Positions 9,943 to 19,248 of a stretch of DNA of 64,000 nt are shown here, one piece after another. Both the position numbers and the translations under genes were made by a program. The stretch is from the NCBI GenBank assembly GCA_012862575.1, contig BLSF01000086.1, positions 62,001 through 126,000 on the forward strand. Direction: 5' to 3'. Within the stretch, counting starts at the first letter, position 1. Each line of letters opens with the position of its first letter. The DNA is from Parietichytrium sp. I65-24A (taxonomy: Eukaryota; Sar; Bigyra; Thraustochytrida; Thraustochytriidae). The notes under the pieces are model-generated. The model had not been told where the DNA came from and did not search any database. It worked only from the letters and a program-made list of their open reading frames with translations.

Positions 9943-10838
9943 CTTGACCGGAATTCAAGGTCCCCTACTTTTCCTTCTTGTTTTCGCGCGAAAAGGCGGC
10001 GAGGAAGTAAAACCAAGACTCGAGAAGATCTCGAGGAGGAGAGTTCCGAGAGCGGTGGATTTGCAAAGACGCCGTCTCAGCCGCCGTCGTCTGCTCCGTT
10101 TGGTGTTTGCAAGCGACTCCGGATGCGCTGTCACTCACGAAGCTTGTCCCTCGATGCCTTTTCGATGCCTTTTCGATGCCTTTTCGATGCCTTCCAAGTG
10201 TCTCACTCAACACATCTCAACAACACAATACAACAAATACAACACATCAAGAAATTATACACCATTCAATCCCACATCATTTGCGTTCCGCGGATGCTTT
10301 CGAGAACCTTCGAGAAGGTTCGAGCTTCCTCGAGAACTCCGCGAACAGCTCTTTATTCTTTGGATGCATTTTAGTATTTTTTAGATTTGTAGTGGTAGTA
10401 CCCGCATGGGATATTGAATAGCAAAGTGTAAGTGTCTACACTAGTACCTCGAGGTTACGATACAGATAGCGCAAACCCTGACAAGATCTCTGTCAAGTTT
10501 ATCTTAGAGTAGTAAGAGCGGCAAGGCGTGTGGGGCAACTAGTCTTCGCTATCTCTGAGCTTATCCCACCATTTAATCATACATTCATCTATTTGAACAT
10601 CTAATTATTCCGTATTCAGAACGTCTATTCACGGAACGTAGAAGCTGAGTAAGGCAGTGGTAGTGTAGTGTCTGCTAATCCTTCAATGGCGTAAACCCTA
10701 CGTGGCGACGGGGACTATCAAGAGATCATCAAGAGATAGATCAATCATTGATCAATCAATCAAGACAATAGGCAAGAGAGAGGCAGGCGGAGGTGCGCGA
10801 GGAGACGGTACGTAGGACGGCAGGACAGCAGGGCAATA
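9943..10838. other. divergent promoter region ZPR1 / prefoldin 3
   Basis: No gene seen. Contains an 11-bp tandem array (10152-10193), AT-rich DNA, and an AAACCCTA telo-box-like motif at 10693-10700, about 140 bp upstream of the prefoldin start. Short open frames here overlap the tandem array and are not credible. Confidence 0.5.
10152..10193. repeat. 11-bp tandem repeat
   Basis: The unit CGATGCCTTTT occurs nearly four times in a row without change, in the divergent region upstream of ZPR1 and prefoldin 3. Confidence 0.85.
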
Positions 10839-11475
10839 ATGGACTATCCTTTCGGGGTCATCACGGGCCGCACGGAGCGCGGGCTACCCACCGTAAAATT
10901 TATTGTGAGTCGCTTTGGTTTTCGTTGGGGCATTTTTTTCAGGGCGGAAGAGTTGACTAACGGCTGTGCAGGAAGATGTACCAGAGTTTATGAAGCAGCC
11001 CAATGCTGATACCAAGACAGTGATAGAGGTATTGCAGCAAGTGCACGCAGAACTCACAAAGGCTGAGGGTAGACTGGCCAGTATTCGCACCTCGATTAAG
11101 GAGGCGATTCCTGAGATCAAGGAGAACTTGGAAGTGATTGAATTCGCACAGAAAAAGCAGGATGATGAACCGATCGATACAACTTTTCAAGTTTCGGCGA
11201 GTGTCTTTGCTGACGCAAAATTAGATCAAAAAGCTGGGAATGTCGTTTTTTGGATTGGCGCGAATACTGCTGTTGAGATGACCTACGAGGAGATCACCAA
11301 AGTTCTTACTGACAACTTGGCGAAGAAGGAAGAGCATCTTGCCATGACGAACGAAGATCTCAAGTTTTTGAAAGCACAAATCACAACTACAGAAGTCAGC
11401 ATTGCCCGAGTTTACAACAATGATGTGAAGGAACGTAGGAAGGAGCAGCGCGCAGCTGAGCAAGAGGCATCGTAA
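10839..11475 (+). CDS. prefoldin subunit 3 (VBP1/PAC10 type), 2 exons
   Basis: Subunit of the hexameric prefoldin chaperone that passes nascent actin and tubulin to the CCT chaperonin. Exon 1 is 10839-10904, ending ...GRTERGLPTVKFI. A 67-nt intron (10905-10971) starts GTGAGT, ends TGCAG and has an ACTAAC branch-like motif about 12 nt before the acceptor. Exon 2 is 10972-11475, starting EDVPEFMKQPNAD. The joined frame gives 190 residues. It matches human VBP1 through RGIPEAVFVEDVDSFMKQPG, the IPEIKENLEVIEF coiled coil, FWIGANTAVEMTYEEI and the ending TTTEVSIARVYNNDVK. The two long helices with the central beta segment are the alpha-type prefoldin fold. Without the intron the conserved N-terminus would be lost. 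Convergent with the MscL gene, 197 bp away. Confidence 0.95.
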
Positions 11476-11672
11476 TGTTCGGATTTTGTCCTCTTTTCGA
11501 AACGTAACAATTAATCTTCATTTTCTGCTTCAGGACAACGATCAATTTATTTTTCTCCGTTCGTTCGTTGGCAGCGAGCTGTGCGGGTACTGTCGCTTGC
11601 TTGAGATTTAGAGCTCAGCGCAGTTCCTTTCGATTAACGGCTCTATGAATGAGCAGTCGGAGATGCCGCGAA

Positions 11673-12485
11673 TTATGCTTCTTTAGCAACTTCAAACAGA
11701 ATTGGGTCATTTACGAATGTCGTGCAATGCCTGCAACGAATCGCTTGGGCGTGTATTAGGGCGAAACATGCCTTGCACTGCTTTTGAGGCTCTGGTAAGG
11801 CTGTCTGCCTTCGGGATTCAATGCCAAGGTCCACTCTGTCGTCTCCTGTATTTTCCTCCTTCGAATATTTGCGAAGCATCGAAAAGAGCCAATATGAAGT
11901 GATCATCACCACCAGGAATGACAAGAAGTTTTTGAAGAAAGTGTCCCAGTCCAAAATTCTGCAGCCGTCCGCGACTGCTTGCGAGGCAGATGTGATTTCT
12001 ACCTGATTTGGATTTGTTATGACGATGAAGCCTGGATAAGAGGCCACGTCGATGTACTTTGCGTCGAAAATGGAAAAAAGAAGAGGCCCAACGAGGCTCT
12101 CTGTCAAGCTATGCACCAATGCACCGAACTGCTCTCCGATGATGAAACCCATCGCGAACTCCATTGTCGACCCTGACGTTAACATGCTACGTAAACCTGA
12201 AAATGTCCAACAGCAACAGCAAAACATGCACTGTACTGGCTTTGGATAGTCATCCATCATGTTGTTGGCCCGATCGAGCGCCTTTCCGGTTCCTTTACTC
12301 GCTTTAAGAAACACTTTCTTGGTATCCTGGTTCGCTTTCAAAAAGGCTTTGCGAGTTTCTTCGCTAGTCCTAGCAAAGCTCGGTGCGACCCCCGAGGCCC
12401 CGCCTGCCGCCTCATTCCCATCCAGCAGAGTCAATTCGAGGGCGTCTTCGTCACCAGTTCGAGCCTCTTGGCTCTGACGGTCCAT
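11673..12485 (-). CDS. MscL-family mechanosensitive channel
   Basis: A 270-residue protein with the bacterial-type MscL pore domain. TM1 is about residues 107-128 (MEFAMGFIIGEQFGALVHSLTESLVGPLL, matching the [20 protein letters not shown] motif of MscL). A periplasmic-type loop follows, then TM2 at about 184-205 (FFKNFLSFLVVMITSYWLF). After TM2 come charged residues and a two-knuckle zinc-ribbon-like motif, CKAC (237-240) and CRHC (251-254), like the CxxC pairs in many bacterial MscL tails. The first 80 residues are a eukaryotic addition with three charged repeats (RKAFLKANQDTKKVFLKA...). A cysteine cluster (CMFCCCCW, 86-93) just before TM1 may be palmitoylated. Expected role is pressure release or calcium signalling in plasma or organelle membrane; location unknown. 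Confidence 0.85.
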   Translation of the reverse strand: MDRQSQEARTGDEDALELTLLDGNEAAGGASGVAPSFARTSEETRKAFLKANQDTKKVFLKASKGTGKALDRANNMMDDYPKPVQCMFCCCCWTFSGLRSMLTSGSTMEFAMGFIIGEQFGALVHSLTESLVGPLLFSIFDAKYIDVASYPGFIVITNPNQVEITSASQAVADGCRILDWDTFFKNFLSFLVVMITSYWLFSMLRKYSKEENTGDDRVDLGIESRRQTALPEPQKQCKACFALIHAQAIRCRHCTTFVNDPILFEVAKEA

Positions 12486-12642
12486 TCCGGCAATTGCACT
12501 TCTCGCCGAGCTAGTCAGCTATCCTCGAGCTCTTCACAGTGAAAACCTCGACTCCCTTGAGTTTATATCTCCAAGAGTTGCTGCTCTAGTGCACCCTTTG
12601 TGGCAGGCTTTACCGCTGCCACTGTCGTTCGCTTCCGCTGCC

Positions 12643-12696
12643 TCAGAAGTGTCAGAGGTGTCAGAGGTGTCAGAGGTTTCAGAGGTGTCAGAGGCT
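12643..12696. repeat. 9-bp tandem repeat, 6 copies
   Basis: Units of TCAGAGGTG with small changes (AAGTG, GGTTT, GGCTC variants). Confidence 0.85.
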
Positions 12697-12940
12697 CGAG
12701 TACGCCGTGAAATTTCGGTGACCCTCGGATGTTTTCCTCTCCCTCTACTACACCAGTGGCTAGCTACGCTCTATCGCATTGGCACAGACAGTACTGTATG
12801 AGAACCTACAAGGGAGGCGTAGCCGAACTGATAGTGAGCACACCACGCACTCAATAGCTACTGCACAAAATCACCCTCTTGGCATCTCTTAGCTGGAGGA
12901 GCGCACTACCAGTAAAAGGAAGGCGTTACTTACGCGGGGA

Positions 12941-13027
12941 CCGTGACTGACCGTGACTGACCGTGACTGACCGTGACTGACCGTGACTGACCGTGACTGA
13001 CCGTGACTGACCGTGACTGACCGTGAC
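12941..13027. repeat. 10-bp tandem repeat, about 8.7 perfect copies
   Basis: The unit CCGTGACTGA is repeated eight times without a single change, plus a partial copy. It sits about 100 bp upstream of the FKBP gene. One unit is close to one turn of the DNA helix, so every copy presents the same face, which is notable for protein binding. Confidence 0.92.
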
Positions 13028-13130
13028 CTCGCGCGGGACTTTTGTTACACTCGAGCGAAAGCATATTGCACTGTCGACCGCTAGCTGGGTCTTGTGCAGT
13101 GGCCAAGTCGGTATAAGTTAGCTGTGGAAG

Positions 13131-13661
13131 ATGGTGGAGGTAGAAGAGCTGCCGAGCGACTACGAGGAGGACGAGCCAGAGAAGGTGATCAGGCAGCGCA
13201 AAGCTCAGGAGGGCACAAAGGGTGAGAAAGCACGCATCGACCTCTCCGGAGGAGCAGGAGAGCTTGTGAAGGAAATCTTGTGTGAGGGCAAGGGAGAAGT
13301 CTGCGGAACAAACAAACAAGCTACAGTGCACTATACTGGCAAATTTCTCGACGGCAGAGTGTTCGACTCATCCAAGAAGCGTGGCGTCCCCTTTAGCTTC
13401 AATGTGGGACACGGGAGCGTAATTAAAGGCTGGGAGGTCGGAGTTGCCTCCATGAAAGTTGGGGAACGAGCTATGCTCACTTGCGCCCCAAACTATGCGT
13501 ATGGCTCGATGGACAACGGCGTTATTCCTCCAAATTCCACCTTGGTGTTCGAAGTAGAGGTGCTTGATGTGCAAGATGCTCCAGGCCAGGGCATCCACTT
13601 TTTTCTGTTTATGCTTATGATGGTTTTTGCTTTGGTGTGGTATTTGCGCACCGTATCCTAG
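13131..13661 (+). CDS. FKBP-type peptidyl-prolyl isomerase, tail-anchored
   Basis: A 176-residue immunophilin that would catalyse cis-trans isomerisation of X-Pro bonds. An acidic N-terminal segment of about 40 residues (VEELPSDYEEDEPEK) precedes the FKBP domain at about residues 45-150, with the typical VHYTGKFLDGRVFDSS, VIKGWEVGVASMKVGE and YAYGS...IPPNSTLVFEVEVL motifs. Active-site aromatics and the Asp of FDSS are present. The extreme C-terminus, residues about 157-176, is one hydrophobic helix (FFLFMLMMVFALVWYL) with a short RTVS tail, as in a tail-anchored protein facing the cytosol. Mammalian FKBP8 has the same anchor but also TPR repeats, which are absent here. Probable site: ER or mitochondrial outer membrane (inference). 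Confidence 0.93.
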   Translation: MVEVEELPSDYEEDEPEKVIRQRKAQEGTKGEKARIDLSGGAGELVKEILCEGKGEVCGTNKQATVHYTGKFLDGRVFDSSKKRGVPFSFNVGHGSVIKGWEVGVASMKVGERAMLTCAPNYAYGSMDNGVIPPNSTLVFEVEVLDVQDAPGQGIHFFLFMLMMVFALVWYLRTVS

Positions 13662-13833
13662 AAGTCGATTCGTTCAGAATTTTTCTCTTCGTTTGTTACG
13701 CGTACCAAGGATTTACCCGATTTTTGCTGGACCACTGGATCAATAATTGAGATTGTTAAAAGTAAAAATTGAGATTTGATTCTTGTTATTTTTACAAATA
13801 AGGTACAATCCTTCTCTGCAACGAACAGCTACT

Positions 13834-16563
13834 TCACTTCGTCAAGACGTCCAGCTCTGCAATGGCGCTCTCGACAACAGACTGAGGAAACCCTGCCATC
13901 TTGGCAACTGCGAGACCATAACTCTTGTCTGTCGGACCTGGCCGAATCTGATATAACATAGTAACCTGTTGCTCGTCCTGGACCTGTGCTATGAAGTGGG
14001 CATTCTGAATGGGGAGTTCAACTCCATTGGGTGACTTTTCCAGCGCTAGAGCCGAGATTTCGTGAAAATGAGTCGCCACAAGCGATACGCACCCCACCTG
14101 CAAGGCGAGGTGTTTAGCGATCGAATGTGCTAAACCAAGGCCGTCGCTTACACTTGTCCCTCGACCAATCTCATCCACCACCACCAGGCTATTTCGGGTT
14201 GCTCTATTTAGGATTGCAGCCATGTCGAGCATCTCCGCCATGAAAGTCGATTGTCCCAGCTCCAGATCGTCTTTGGCGCCGACCCTGACCAAGACTGCAT
14301 CAAAAATAGGGAGGGTGGCTCTTTTTGCGGGGACGAATGACCCAATTTGCGACATCACGGCCATCAACGCACACTGTCGAATGAAAGTAGATTTTCCACC
14401 CATGTTTGGGCCAAAGATAAGTAAGGCGAACTTGGTTCCGCAGAAGGTGGACATGCCATTAGGAACAAAATTTGGTATGCCTAAGGCATGTTCCACAAGT
14501 GCGTGACGACCGCCTACGATGAGCACATCTCGCGACCCGTCCGAACCGAGTTCTGGGCGGACATACTCGTTAGCTCTCGCAACAATAGAGAAAGCCGTTA
14601 GAACATCGAGCTTGCCCAGAAATGCTGAAATTGACAAAAATTCCCGAGTATGACGCGCGGCAGCTGTTACCAAAGAAAGCACGTATGCAAGCTCGGTTTT
14701 GCGATACAGCTCGTCTGTTTGGCGATGTTCAGCAAACATACGATCGAGCTGACCAGTTCGAAACCGGACACCTGACTTGTCTCGAGAGAGGACGTTTACA
14801 CCAGATTGACGTGCCCGCTTCTGCGCAGAAGTAGACGACCTTTCCGCTGTGACAGTTTCGAAGTCGGTCTTTGTGAGGCGAAGAAACAAACCGTACACCG
14901 TGTTCTGCTCCAAATTCAGGACCACCGCTTTGCGCTGGTTCTTCCGTCCTTTCGTGAGAATGCTCTCCCTGGCGCGCAGCTCTATGTCTTCGTCCAGCCA
15001 AAAAGTCCTGATTCTGATGACGTCAACTTTTCCATTCGTTTGAGCGAATCTGCGCACCTCGCTCAATATTTCATCCTGCACTCGCGAAAGTGAAAAGAAT
15101 AGTTTCGTCAATTCAGGGCTGTATGTGTACTTTATTCGCGCACTATATGCCTTTCCGCCGCGGCCCTTTGTAAGGGTTTCAAGGTCGATGCTTTCTTCTA
15201 CGGACTGGAGAAAGCTCGCGCACGCCGTCAGAGATTCCAATATCTTGAATTCATTCAGAAGAGGTTGTGTCGCGCTGCAGTCGATGAGATGGGAGCAAAC
15301 TTCTTCGCAGACTTTCACCAACTTGTAAAGAGCCATGATGGAACCAAGAGAATCTCGCGACTCTGCCGCTGGCGACATCTTCTGCACTCGTTCGTTCGTC
15401 AGAGACAAGGCCACCCTCTCTCCGTCGGGCAATCGTTTGGAGAGCAGGGCTATTACGCGAGCACTCAAGCCCTCGTCAACCACCAGGCCCTCCACGATAC
15501 TGTGGCGAGCAGTTATTTCCGATCGCTCGGCAGTAGGGCGCCGAATCCATCTTGCGAGCAAACGCTTCCCCGCGGGCGTCTTGCAGGAACTTGCAAATAG
15601 TGCGAAGAGCGACGATCCCGGGCCGGTAGCCGACTTTTCAGGCTGTGTCGTGGGGAGTAAAGACAACGCCGTGGTGGACGCGGGAGTGAGAAGCATACTT
15701 TTGGACGCCGAGACGATTATCTGACGGAAGAACCCGCTCGAATTGCTTTCTGGGAGCTTGTCACGAAGCAGATATAACATGTATCCCATGGCTTTGTTGC
15801 ACGCAGTTTGCTTCAAGTAACTAAGCGATGAAGGGTCTAGTTGAGAAGGAGATTCATGCCCAACTAAATTAGCGAGGTCGTTACTGACAGAAGGTGGGCT
15901 GAGGACAGTAGTTCCTAACGAGTGAGGGAACGTGGAAACCACCATCCCATTCGCGCGGAGCTTTTCAAAACCATCATGGATAGCTTTCTCGCTTGCGATG
16001 CTGCTTTCACACAAAAAACACTGGCGAACTCCTTCTTGTAACAGTAGGCTGCAGATCTCTTCGGCTTCCCCTGCTGTGATTGCAATGGTTCGTAAAGTAG
16101 AATTCGCAAGGCACAAGCCGAACCCAGACGAGCCTGCTCCTTGCGGCCGTGCAATTGTCGCCACTGCGGCATCCTCAATGAGACTATGTGGGTTCCCGTC
16201 CTCAGAATTTTGGAGCTCGGCTTCGAAGGCGTGGAGAAACCCAGGACTCGCGGCCCTTGACTCAATCCATTTGTTCGCGTCGTTTTGTCGATAAACTGTC
16301 AGGCTAGCCTTCACTTTGAGTAGTAAGCGTTGCACGAGGTTGCTGAACAAAATCCGACTGACGTGTAAGAATGGTACTTTGGCACCATTCCAGGTCAAAA
16401 ACTTGAGAACTGCATTACTGTGGAATGAAGTGTTTGCAATTTCTATAGCATCTTGTTGGACCACGGTATATTGATCACCGCGGTCGAAAAAGGCAAAGGA
16501 CCTTATCAGGTTTTGCGGGTTCTTGAGCTGGTGGGCTTCGTGGACGGCCAAGATCGCTTCCAT
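13834..16563 (-). CDS. MSH2: DNA mismatch repair protein MSH2
   Basis: A 909-residue MutS homologue that pairs with MSH6 or MSH3 to detect mismatches. The N-terminal domain has the MSH2 hallmark FFDRGDQYTVVQQDA near residue 27, and lacks the Phe-x-Glu mismatch wedge typical of MSH6. The connector and lever domains follow (LFALFASSCKTPAGKRLLARWIRRP). The ATPase domain has Walker A GPNMGGKSTFIRQ near residue 716, the STFMAEM loop, Walker B VVVDEIGRGTS near 794 and ATHFHEI. The C-terminus keeps YQIRPGPTDKSYGLAVAKMAGFP for dimerisation. It is slightly shorter than human MSH2 (934). I take the ATG at 16563; an in-frame extension upstream begins only at TTG. Convergent with FKBP, 172 bp apart. Confidence 0.96.
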   Translation of the reverse strand: MEAILAVHEAHQLKNPQNLIRSFAFFDRGDQYTVVQQDAIEIANTSFHSNAVLKFLTWNGAKVPFLHVSRILFSNLVQRLLLKVKASLTVYRQNDANKWIESRAASPGFLHAFEAELQNSEDGNPHSLIEDAAVATIARPQGAGSSGFGLCLANSTLRTIAITAGEAEEICSLLLQEGVRQCFLCESSIASEKAIHDGFEKLRANGMVVSTFPHSLGTTVLSPPSVSNDLANLVGHESPSQLDPSSLSYLKQTACNKAMGYMLYLLRDKLPESNSSGFFRQIIVSASKSMLLTPASTTALSLLPTTQPEKSATGPGSSLFALFASSCKTPAGKRLLARWIRRPTAERSEITARHSIVEGLVVDEGLSARVIALLSKRLPDGERVALSLTNERVQKMSPAAESRDSLGSIMALYKLVKVCEEVCSHLIDCSATQPLLNEFKILESLTACASFLQSVEESIDLETLTKGRGGKAYSARIKYTYSPELTKLFFSLSRVQDEILSEVRRFAQTNGKVDVIRIRTFWLDEDIELRARESILTKGRKNQRKAVVLNLEQNTVYGLFLRLTKTDFETVTAERSSTSAQKRARQSGVNVLSRDKSGVRFRTGQLDRMFAEHRQTDELYRKTELAYVLSLVTAAARHTREFLSISAFLGKLDVLTAFSIVARANEYVRPELGSDGSRDVLIVGGRHALVEHALGIPNFVPNGMSTFCGTKFALLIFGPNMGGKSTFIRQCALMAVMSQIGSFVPAKRATLPIFDAVLVRVGAKDDLELGQSTFMAEMLDMAAILNRATRNSLVVVDEIGRGTSVSDGLGLAHSIAKHLALQVGCVSLVATHFHEISALALEKSPNGVELPIQNAHFIAQVQDEQQVTMLYQIRPGPTDKSYGLAVAKMAGFPQSVVESAIAELDVLTK

Positions 16564-17569
16564 GAAGACCCGCTCCTGAGAAGACAAGGCCGTTTCCTGT
16601 CGCCCGTTTCCTGTCTAGCTATGGCAGCCCTTGGCCGCCAAAGTGCGTCTGATTCGCGCGCTGCTGCACAAAGCGCTGCCAGGGCCTTTCGACCAAGGGA
16701 GCTTTCATCTTGCTCGGTGTCTCAGATTCTCCAGATGCCTCTAGGCTAGACACTACAGACACTCCACACATCTCCACGCTCGTGTGCTGACTGTGAGTAC
16801 TAAACGTAGTGTACGTGTACATGTGTGGTAGTCCAGGTAGTCCAGGCCATATGCAGAGCCTGCTAGCTACTGTAGCTTGAGCTAATGATTGAGAACTGCG
16901 TTACAAATTATCCGTAGGAGCGCATGCCATGCTTAGTGAAACATAGTGGAGCCCACTGAGTTGCAACCCTGCCTATGTAATACCCCAACAAGTGACTACC
17001 AGGTACCTGGTACTGAGCAGAGGTAAGCGTCTCCTCTCTCTGAGTCGCTTTACTATGTTGTAAGACTCTACTCGTATTATGTTTTAGCGATTGTGAGTAG
17101 CGTCCAGGGCTGCTTCCCGAAGAATTGGTCTGCGCGGAACCCTTCGACAATATGACGTCATATTGCCCTGAGCAGGGGTTGCGTGCGTCATCGGGTTGTG
17201 GTTGGCTGGGCATGCTGAGAGATGCTGAGGGATGCTGAGAGGCAGTGAGAATTCATAGTTTTTGTGCGTCGAGGGTGGCAGCCAGTCTATAGCTCAAGCG
17301 CTCAGGAGACAATAGGCACAAGCGAGCCAGATCTCAAACGCACGGGCACAAACGGGAGTAGGACGCACGCGCTCGTGAGGAGTGAGGAGTGAGGACGGGA
17401 AGAGGGAAGCGCCGCGCAGCCAGTCGAGGTGCTCGTGACTCTCGCTGGGTTTGGATAGAAGAGGTGTTCTGGAAGTTTAGTGTTGCCATCGCTGCTCAGG
17501 CGGGGTGCGAAGACTCGCAACAGCTCATACACATCGCGCTCATACTAAAGCAGAATCTGAAGGGGCAAT
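16564..17569. other. divergent promoter region MSH2 / TIM17
   Basis: No gene seen. It holds a copy of the dispersed motif TGCTGACTGTGAGTAC at 16785-16800, a perfect palindrome ACCAGGTACCTGGT near 16998-17011, and a short array of GATGCTGAG units near 17210-17240. Several sub-100-codon open frames have no support. Confidence 0.5.
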
Positions 17570-18329
17570 ATGGACCAAGGCCGCGACCCATGTCCGTTTC
17601 GCATCTTGGATGATGTTGGTGGCGCGTTTGCCATGGGTGCTGGCGGTGGTACTATATTTCATGCATACCGGGGATGGAGAAACTCTCCAAAAGGCGAGAG
17701 AATCAGCGGTAAGTAGCGCGAAAGCCTCTATTGGATGCAGGGTGGCGGCGACAGCACCTTTTGTGGCCCGTCTTCTTGACACAAACCTCGCTTTGCGCGA
17801 TTCACGGGATGTTTTCAATTCTGACCTTACAATCTTCTCGCTGCTCGATGTTTCTCATTTAACAGGAATGAGTACTGCGATCAAGGCTCGCGCTCCAGTT
17901 CTCGGTGGAAACTTTGCTGTCTGGGGCCTGTTGTATGCCTCGTTTGATTGCTCCTTGGCCGCGGTCCGGCGCAAAGAGGACCCTTGGAACAGTATTATGG
18001 CTGGTGCCCTCACTGGAGGTGTGCTCAGTGCTCGAATGGGATTCCGCAGCATGGTGAGAAACGCTGTTGTCGGAGGCGCCTTGCTCGCTCTCATAGAGGG
18101 AGCAAGTATTTTTATCACTCAAAAACTCTCTCAACCTGCGGCCGGCGCAATGCAAATGAATCGTGCCGCACCCCCGCCGGTTACCGCAACCCTTGGTGGA
18201 ACCGGTTCTTGGCTGGACACTAATAGTATGGTAGATGCTGGGTCCTCCTCATTTGATGTACGCAAAGCGGCCACTGATATCTACACTGACAACGCCTTCC
18301 CAGATGACCAAACTAGAAGACAAGATTGA
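17570..18329 (+). CDS. TIM17: mitochondrial import translocase TIM17, 2 exons
   Basis: Core subunit of the TIM23 presequence translocase in the inner mitochondrial membrane. Exon 1 is 17570-17708 ([20 protein letters not shown]...[11 protein letters not shown]). The intron is 17709-17865 (157 nt, GTAAGT...AACAG). Exon 2 is 17866-18329, starting [21 protein letters not shown]. The joined frame gives 200 residues. Matches to yeast and human TIM17 include REPCPWRIVDDCGGAF, FAVWGGLFSTIDC and [20 protein letters not shown]. The four membrane spans with GxxxG packing motifs are present, as is the conserved Cys in PCPF and FDCS. A tail rich in Ala, Pro and Ser extends beyond the core. Reading the exon 2 frame alone would give a false N-terminus from the intron. 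Confidence 0.96.
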
Positions 18330-19248
18330 ATGCACTGATTTTATATTGGGTTTATAAATGCGAAATGCGTCTGATGTTTTCCCTTCGGCTTTGCTATTTA
18401 ACTCTGTTGTTGTGTGTGTTTGCATCACAGACTCAATGTGCCATACCTGATGAGTGTACGCACATCACTGCCGAATTTGCGCACAATTCCCACTATCGCA
18501 TCCGACGTAATTTCATTTATTTTAGAGTATTTGGTAGACTACTTCTTCTTTTAGGAAAGCTGAGTCTGGAAAAAATTCTCCGCCCTCCACTAGAATCGCC
18601 GATCCTCCGGTACTAATGCTTAGATAAAAGTAGCTACGCAAAACTCGGAGGCGGGGAGTGCGGGAAAACCTTGTGTTTCGCGACGAGAAGAAACGCTTCG
18701 CCTCTCTGCTTCCCCTTCCAGATGGGGGAGAATTAGTAGTTACCAAAAGCTAGTTGGTTGCCTATGCGTCGCTTTGACATCTTCGCTAATGCTTCTAGCT
18801 CGTGGTTAACGAGACCAGGAGGACGAGGAAGGACAACGGAGAGACTAGAGACTGGGCATGCGAGTCAGCTCACCGAAGACTCGGACCTCAAGAGACGAGC
18901 ACCCGAGGACCTGAGGATTTGAGGATTTGAGGACCTGAGGACCTGAGGAATTGGGGACCCGTGCACCTGTGCACCTGTAGACCTGAGGACGCGAGGCGGT
19001 TGTCGATCTCCGCCACGTATCCCTACACGGCAGCAGTGCAGCCGCGAGCCTTTTGAGGAGAGGGGTTAGCACAGTTCCAATAAGGACGGCTGGAGGCATA
19101 GAGGGAGAAAGCACGAAACGCGCCGTAGCCAACTGCGCGAGACCGTGCTCGCTCAACGGCGCCGTTTGGAGGCGAGTGCTACTTTCCGCTGTCTCAGCGG
19201 ACCGTATCAATTTTAGTTTTTTGGTGCCTGCCGCTGCTCTGATTAGCC
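18330..19248. other. intergenic region TIM17 / DUF1664 gene
   Basis: No gene seen. Contains TIM17 3' flank (AT-rich), and a 10-bp tandem array at 18906-18960 in the promoter side of the next gene. Confidence 0.5.
18906..18960. repeat. 10-bp tandem repeat
   Basis: Imperfect units alternating GAGGATTTGA and GAGGACCTGA, about five copies, upstream of the DUF1664-like gene. Confidence 0.75.

Larger units (their letters stand above)
12486..13130. other. divergent promoter region MscL / FKBP
   Basis: No gene seen. It carries two tandem arrays: a 9-bp unit at 12643-12696 and a 10-bp unit at 12941-13027. The second ends about 100 bp before the FKBP start codon, so it lies in the promoter or 5' leader. 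Confidence 0.55.

Noticed and set aside
3928-16563. A functional DNA-repair cluster (BRCA2 and MSH2 about 6 kb apart)
   Set aside because: Unrelated genes lie between them and the strands differ; no shared promoter element was seen, so proximity is likely chance.
17505-17865. Upstream part of the TIM17 exon 2 frame read as coding
   Set aside because: It reads through the intron in the wrong frame; the conserved TIM17 N-terminus lies in another frame and joins by splicing.
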